Assembly (NCBI RefSeq): GCF_009932475.1 | Contig: NZ_BJOV01000001.1 | Span: forward strand, 248,001 to 312,000 | Direction of reading: 5' to 3' | Source of the DNA: Gordonia spumicola | GTDB lineage: Bacteria; Actinomycetota; Actinomycetes; Mycobacteriales; Mycobacteriaceae | DNA length: 64,000 bases | Shown here: piece by piece, positions 61,194-64,000 of the stretch | Position numbering within the stretch: position 1 is the stretch's first letter | How the letters are laid out: each line of letters opens with the position of its first letter | Position numbers and translations under genes: made by a program | The notes under the pieces: generated by a model | The model's input: only the letters and a program-made list of their open reading frames with translations | Database searches by the model: none | Told to the model about the DNA's origin: nothing

Positions 61194-61763
61194 GTGTCCG
61201 AAACCGACCGATCCCTCGCCCGACTGCGCGCGGCGCGGCGCGCCGCCGGACAGGCGCGTGACGAACTCGCCGACGTCCGGGCGGGCTCTCGGACGTCGAC
61301 CCGGTCGGTGATGGCGCTCGCGGTGATCACGGTGGTGGTCGCGGCGCTGATCGGGGTCGTGTCCTGGCGGTATGCGACCGCCCCGTCGTACTTCTCCGAC
61401 GACGAGTTCATCGCGGCGACCACCGAGCGGGTGTCGCTGCTCCTCGAGGCGGACAACGGTGACACGGCCCGCGCCGGGCGGATACTGGCCGGGGCGACGG
61501 GCGAGTTCCACGACTCGTTCGCGCAGTCGGCCGACGCATACAGCAAGTACATCGAATCGGCCCGCACCCGAGGCGCGGGGCGGATCGACGGGGTGGCGGT
61601 GGCCCGACGCGACGGGAGCTCCGCGTTGATGCTCGTCACCGCGAGCGTTCGCATCAGCACGGCCGACGGCACCGACGACGCCGCGTCCGACTTCCGGATG
61701 CGCGTCCTGATGACCCCGGAGGACGGAGTCCTCAAGATCGCGGGCGTGGAGGTGCTGGCGTGA
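61194..61763 (+). CDS. Mce-associated-like membrane protein 1
   Basis: A 189-residue protein from GTG 61194. A charged N-terminus is followed by one span (SVMALAVITVVVAALIGVVSW) and an outside domain of about 120 residues. The pattern ATTERVSLLLEAD...GEFHDSFAQSADAY resembles the NTF2/VirB8-like fold of Mce-associated (Mas) proteins. In-frame GTGs at 61176 and 61185 exist. 61194 is preferred as the hairpin ends at 61171 and a GATTAT -10-like element would place transcription start near it. It begins a run of four such genes with overlapping ends. No mce or yrbE gene is in the window. Confidence 0.68.
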   Translation: MSETDRSLARLRAARRAAGQARDELADVRAGSRTSTRSVMALAVITVVVAALIGVVSWRYATAPSYFSDDEFIAATTERVSLLLEADNGDTARAGRILAGATGEFHDSFAQSADAYSKYIESARTRGAGRIDGVAVARRDGSSALMLVTASVRISTADGTDDAASDFRMRVLMTPEDGVLKIAGVEVLA

Positions 61764-62263
61764 GGATCGTCGAACGGTTGGAGGCCCCGGTCGACCGACG
61801 GACACGGCTCGCCGTCGCGGCGGTGGCCGTCGTCGTCGTGATCGCGTTCGTCTGGTGTGTCGCCGCGCTCGGGTCGAGGTCGACCGCGGTCGCCGACGCC
61901 GACGCGCGGACCGACCTCGCCGACCAGGCCCCGGTCGCCGTCGCGACCGTGTTCACGGTGCACGCCGCCACCTGGCGGAGCGACCGCGCGGCCGCCCGCG
62001 GCCATCTCGCCGAGCCACTGGCGACGACGCTCGCGCCTGCCCTCGCGTCGGGTGCCCCAGACGGCGTCGCGACCGTCGAATGGGCGCCGCTGACGACGGC
62101 GGTCGTCGACGTCGACGGTGACACCGGGTCGGTGCTGTTGACCGTCCGCGTGACGGTCACTCCCGCGTCCGGCACCCCGTCGACCGCACGGAAGGCCGTC
62201 CACGCGGACTTCAGCCGCGTGGCAGGCCAGTGGCGGCTGTCCGGATTGGACGACCTCTCATGA
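61760..62263 (+). CDS. Mce-associated-like membrane protein 2
   Basis: A 167-residue single-span protein (RLAVAAVAVVVVIAFVWCVAAL) with an outside domain ending in QWRLSGLDDLS, a typical Mas-type C-terminus. GTG start at 61760 overlaps the previous stop (GTGA). It is divergent in sequence from its neighbours but has the same length and layout. It is likely a partner in a complex with them. Confidence 0.65.
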   Translation: MRIVERLEAPVDRRTRLAVAAVAVVVVIAFVWCVAALGSRSTAVADADARTDLADQAPVAVATVFTVHAATWRSDRAAARGHLAEPLATTLAPALASGAPDGVATVEWAPLTTAVVDVDGDTGSVLLTVRVTVTPASGTPSTARKAVHADFSRVAGQWRLSGLDDLS

Positions 62264-62859
62264 CCGATACCCAGCGCGTGCGACAGGCCCGTGAGAAGCT
62301 CGCCGACGCCGTCCGCGAGGAGCGTCTCGCGCTGATCGCGGCCGCCCCGGCCCTGCGCGGTCGTGCCCGACGACGCCGCGCCGCGGTCCGGCTCGCGCTT
62401 GTCGCGGCGCTGGTGGTCGCGGTCGCCGCGGCGGGTGTCGGACTGTGGGCCACATTGTCCGCGTCGTCGACGCGGTCGGCGGTGGCGTCGTCGGACGACG
62501 CCGTGGCCGCGGCGTCCGCCGCCGTCGTCACGATGCTGACGCCCGACCCCGCGAACGCCGACGCGTACCTGGCCGCGATCGTCGACGACAGCACCGGCGA
62601 CCAGCGCAGACGGTTCGAGCAGAATCACGGGGCGATCGCCGAGTACGTCCGCTCGTCGGCGGTCCGGCCGGCGGGCAGTGTCGTCACCGCGGGATCCGAG
62701 CGCGCGGACGGCGACACCGTCGATGTCGTGCTCGTCGCGCAGGCCACCGATCCGACTCTCGTCGGCGGACAACAGGGGGAGCAGCGGGTGACCCTCCGGG
62801 TGACGATGACGAGGTCGGACGACAGGTGGCTCGTCGCGAACACGGAGCGACTCTCATGA
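62260..62859 (+). CDS. Mce-associated-like membrane protein 3
   Basis: A 199-residue protein with a charged helical N-terminus (VRQAREKLADAVREERLAL), a basic stop-transfer RGRARRRRAA, one span (VRLALVAALVVAVAAAGVGLW) and an outside domain ending DDRWLVANTERLS. The charged coiled-coil-like N-terminus is usual for Mas proteins. ATGA overlaps join it to both neighbours. Confidence 0.68.
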   Translation: MTDTQRVRQAREKLADAVREERLALIAAAPALRGRARRRRAAVRLALVAALVVAVAAAGVGLWATLSASSTRSAVASSDDAVAAASAAVVTMLTPDPANADAYLAAIVDDSTGDQRRRFEQNHGAIAEYVRSSAVRPAGSVVTAGSERADGDTVDVVLVAQATDPTLVGGQQGEQRVTLRVTMTRSDDRWLVANTERLS

Positions 62860-63374
62860 TCGGATGGAGTGATCGGCCGACGGGCGAGCGTCGCAGACTG
62901 TCCGTGTGGCTCGCGCTGATCGCGGCCGGACTGACCGTCGCGGTCGTCGTGGGCACGCTCAGCGTCCGCGCCAGAGTCGAACCGGTGCCGCCCGATGGAG
63001 AGGTCGCGGCGGCCGCCGCGTCGGCGGTGTCGGCGTTGATGACGTTCGCGCCCGCCGACACCACTCGCCGACGGGACGAGGTGGCCGCACACCTCACCGG
63101 GGTGCTGGCCGCCGACTACGCCCTTCGCGGGCCGGACGTCGTCTTCACCTCCGCCGTCGAGTCGGACGTGACGATGACCGTCGACGTGACCGACGCGGCG
63201 GCCGTCACCCGGTCCGACCGGTCGGCGCGGGTGATGGTCTTCGCGGATCAGACGATCGTCGTCGGGGCGCACGCGGACACGCCGTCGCATACCGGTGTCG
63301 CCCGCTGGGCGTGGATGCGGCGCGTGGACGGCCGGTGGCTTCTGGCTAAACTAGAACCTGTTACACCTCAGTGA
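62856..63374 (+). CDS. Mce-associated-like membrane protein 4
   Basis: A 172-residue single-span protein (LSVWLALIAAGLTVAVVVGTL) with the outside domain ending VDGRWLLAKLEPVTPQ. It is the last of the four-gene run. The ferredoxin-reductase promoter with its KstR-like box lies within its last 25 bases. Overall similarity in layout to the preceding three points to local duplication and divergence. Confidence 0.66.
   Translation: MIGWSDRPTGERRRLSVWLALIAAGLTVAVVVGTLSVRARVEPVPPDGEVAAAAASAVSALMTFAPADTTRRRDEVAAHLTGVLAADYALRGPDVVFTSAVESDVTMTVDVTDAAAVTRSDRSARVMVFADQTIVVGAHADTPSHTGVARWAWMRRVDGRWLLAKLEPVTPQ
63352..63365 (+). promoter_or_regulatory. KstR-like operator TAGAACCTGTTACA
   Basis: The 14 bases match the published KstR consensus TNNAACNNGTTNNA at every defined position. 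KstR is the TetR-type repressor of steroid catabolism in mycolata. The site is 45 bp upstream of the ferredoxin-reductase ATG and overlaps the end of the preceding gene. Confidence 0.6.
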
Positions 63375-63410
63375 GCCGCGGGGCGGCCGAGAAGTCGTGA
63401 AGGAGACTCC

Positions 63411-64000
63411 ATGAACGAACCGATCGTGATCGTCGGCGCAGGCCTCGGCGGAATCCGGCTCGCCGAGAACCTCCGCAACGGCGGCTACGAAGGCGAACTC
63501 GTCCTCATCGGGGAGGAGCCGCACGCCCCGTACGACCGCCCGCCGCTGTCGAAGGCCGTCCTGACCGGCGACCACACCACGACCGACCTCAAGCGCCCCG
63601 AGTACTACACGGACAGTCGTATCGATCTGCGCACCGGCACCCGGGTGACCGCGGTCGACCCGGCGTCGCACACCGTGACCGTCGACCATGACGGTGTCGT
63701 CGACCAGGTGAGCTATGGGACTCTGGTCCTCGCGACGGGGCTCGTCGCGCGCCGATTCCCGGGAGCCGACGACGTCCGCGGCGTCCACGTGATCCGCACG
63801 ATCGACGACGCCCTCGCCCTGCGCGCCGACGCCGCCACCGCGACGAAGGCGGCCGTCGTCGGCGCCGGATTCATCGGTTGCGAGGTCGCGGCCAGCCTGC
63901 GGGCCCTGGACATCCCCGTCACGGTAGTGGAACCCGCGCAGACCCCGCTCGCCGTGGCGGTCGGCGCCACGATCGGTGAGATGATCACCCGTCTGCATCG
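63411..64000 (+). CDS. FAD-dependent ferredoxin reductase (rhodocoxin-reductase type), N-terminal part
   Basis: About 196 residues are visible before the window ends. The first FAD motif is IVIVGAGLGGIRLAENLR, followed by the family-typical YDRPPLSKAVLTGD. The ATG of LVLATGLVARRF and the NAD motif AAVVGAGFIGCEVAASL follow. Such enzymes pass electrons from NAD(P)H to a ferredoxin that feeds P450s or Rieske oxygenases. AAGGAG is 6 bases before ATG 63411. The KstR-like box suggests a part in steroid oxidation; the P450 at 58305 is a possible partner. Both are inferred. Confidence 0.9.
   Translation, partial: MNEPIVIVGAGLGGIRLAENLRNGGYEGELVLIGEEPHAPYDRPPLSKAVLTGDHTTTDLKRPEYYTDSRIDLRTGTRVTAVDPASHTVTVDHDGVVDQVSYGTLVLATGLVARRFPGADDVRGVHVIRTIDDALALRADAATATKAAVVGAGFIGCEVAASLRALDIPVTVVEPAQTPLAVAVGATIGEMITRLH

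Noticed and set aside
1-64000. tRNA, rRNA, CRISPR arrays, prophage or complete insertion sequences
   Set aside because: No cloverleaf with CCA-type acceptor, regular spaced repeats, transposase, integrase or phage structural gene was recognised on either strand.

Overview
The window is about 64 kb of high-GC DNA with dense, mostly unidirectional genes, many GTG starts and frequent 1-4 nt ATGA/GTGA stop-start overlaps. SigK/RskA, DipZ with an MPT83-like fasciclin lipoprotein, a UfaA1-type methyltransferase, Mce-associated proteins, mycofactocin-type dehydrogenases and a KstR-like box all point to a mycolic-acid actinobacterium. Gordonia or a close relative is the best guess; that is inference, as there is no rRNA gene in the window.

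Layout. (1) 1-2.8 kb: the start of a thiolase gene diverges from an SDR gene across a pair of tandem palindromes. A repeat-rich gap with a 300-bp MITE-like element and a two-hotdog thioesterase follow. (2) 2.9-12.8 kb: an acyclic-terpene/branched-acyl catabolic operon (TIGR03084 protein, AtuA, two acyl-CoA dehydrogenases, both subunits of a biotin-dependent acyl-CoA carboxylase, an enoyl-CoA hydratase, TetR). (3) 12.8-17.2 kb: NDMA-type alcohol dehydrogenase, aldehyde dehydrogenase and an AcoR-like activator. (4) 17.3-28.4 kb: lipoyl synthase diverges from a roughly 10-kb operon for an acetoin-dehydrogenase-like 2-oxoacid complex. Its E2 is split into a free 89-residue lipoyl protein and a bare catalytic domain. 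The operon also carries a VOC protein, a cytosine-deaminase-like amidohydrolase, an aldehyde dehydrogenase, a TIM-barrel isomerase, E3 and an NCS1 permease; its substrate is not known. (5) 28.4-33.9 kb: two FadR-type GntR regulators, a FUSC-like membrane protein, a mycofactocin-type SDR, a small secreted protein and exonuclease III.

(6) 33.9-42.6 kb: a compact SigK regulon. dipZ and an mpt83-like gene diverge, followed by a TIGR01777 epimerase, then an amine-oxidase-like flavoprotein, DUF1365, ufaA1-like, sigK and rskA. Three near-identical SigK-type promoters (CCATCC-N16-CGAAT) face dipZ, the fasciclin gene and the flavoprotein operon. Two are predicted to give leaderless mRNAs. In M. tuberculosis these genes lie at two distant loci. 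(7) 42.6-46.3 kb: a frameshifted DUF222/HNH (13E12-type) gene behind an SOS-like box, then an MFS transporter diverging from a GntR regulator. (8) 46.3-51.2 kb: the str operon (rpsL, rpsG, fusA, tuf) with promoter, hairpins and terminator. (9) 51.2-58.2 kb: small housekeeping and membrane genes, an ArsR-VOC pair with a perfect operator, an MpaB/DUF2236 oxygenase and menC. (10) 58.3-61.1 kb: a P450-TetR-SDR operon. (11) 61.2-64 kb: four tandem Mce-associated-like membrane proteins and the start of a ferredoxin-reductase gene preceded by a KstR-like box.

Together the window looks like a catabolic accessory region (terpenes or branched acyl-CoAs, alcohols, an unknown nitrogenous compound, perhaps steroids) placed around two conserved cores, the SigK redox-stress locus and the translation (str) operon. 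I found no tRNA, rRNA, CRISPR array, complete insertion sequence or prophage.
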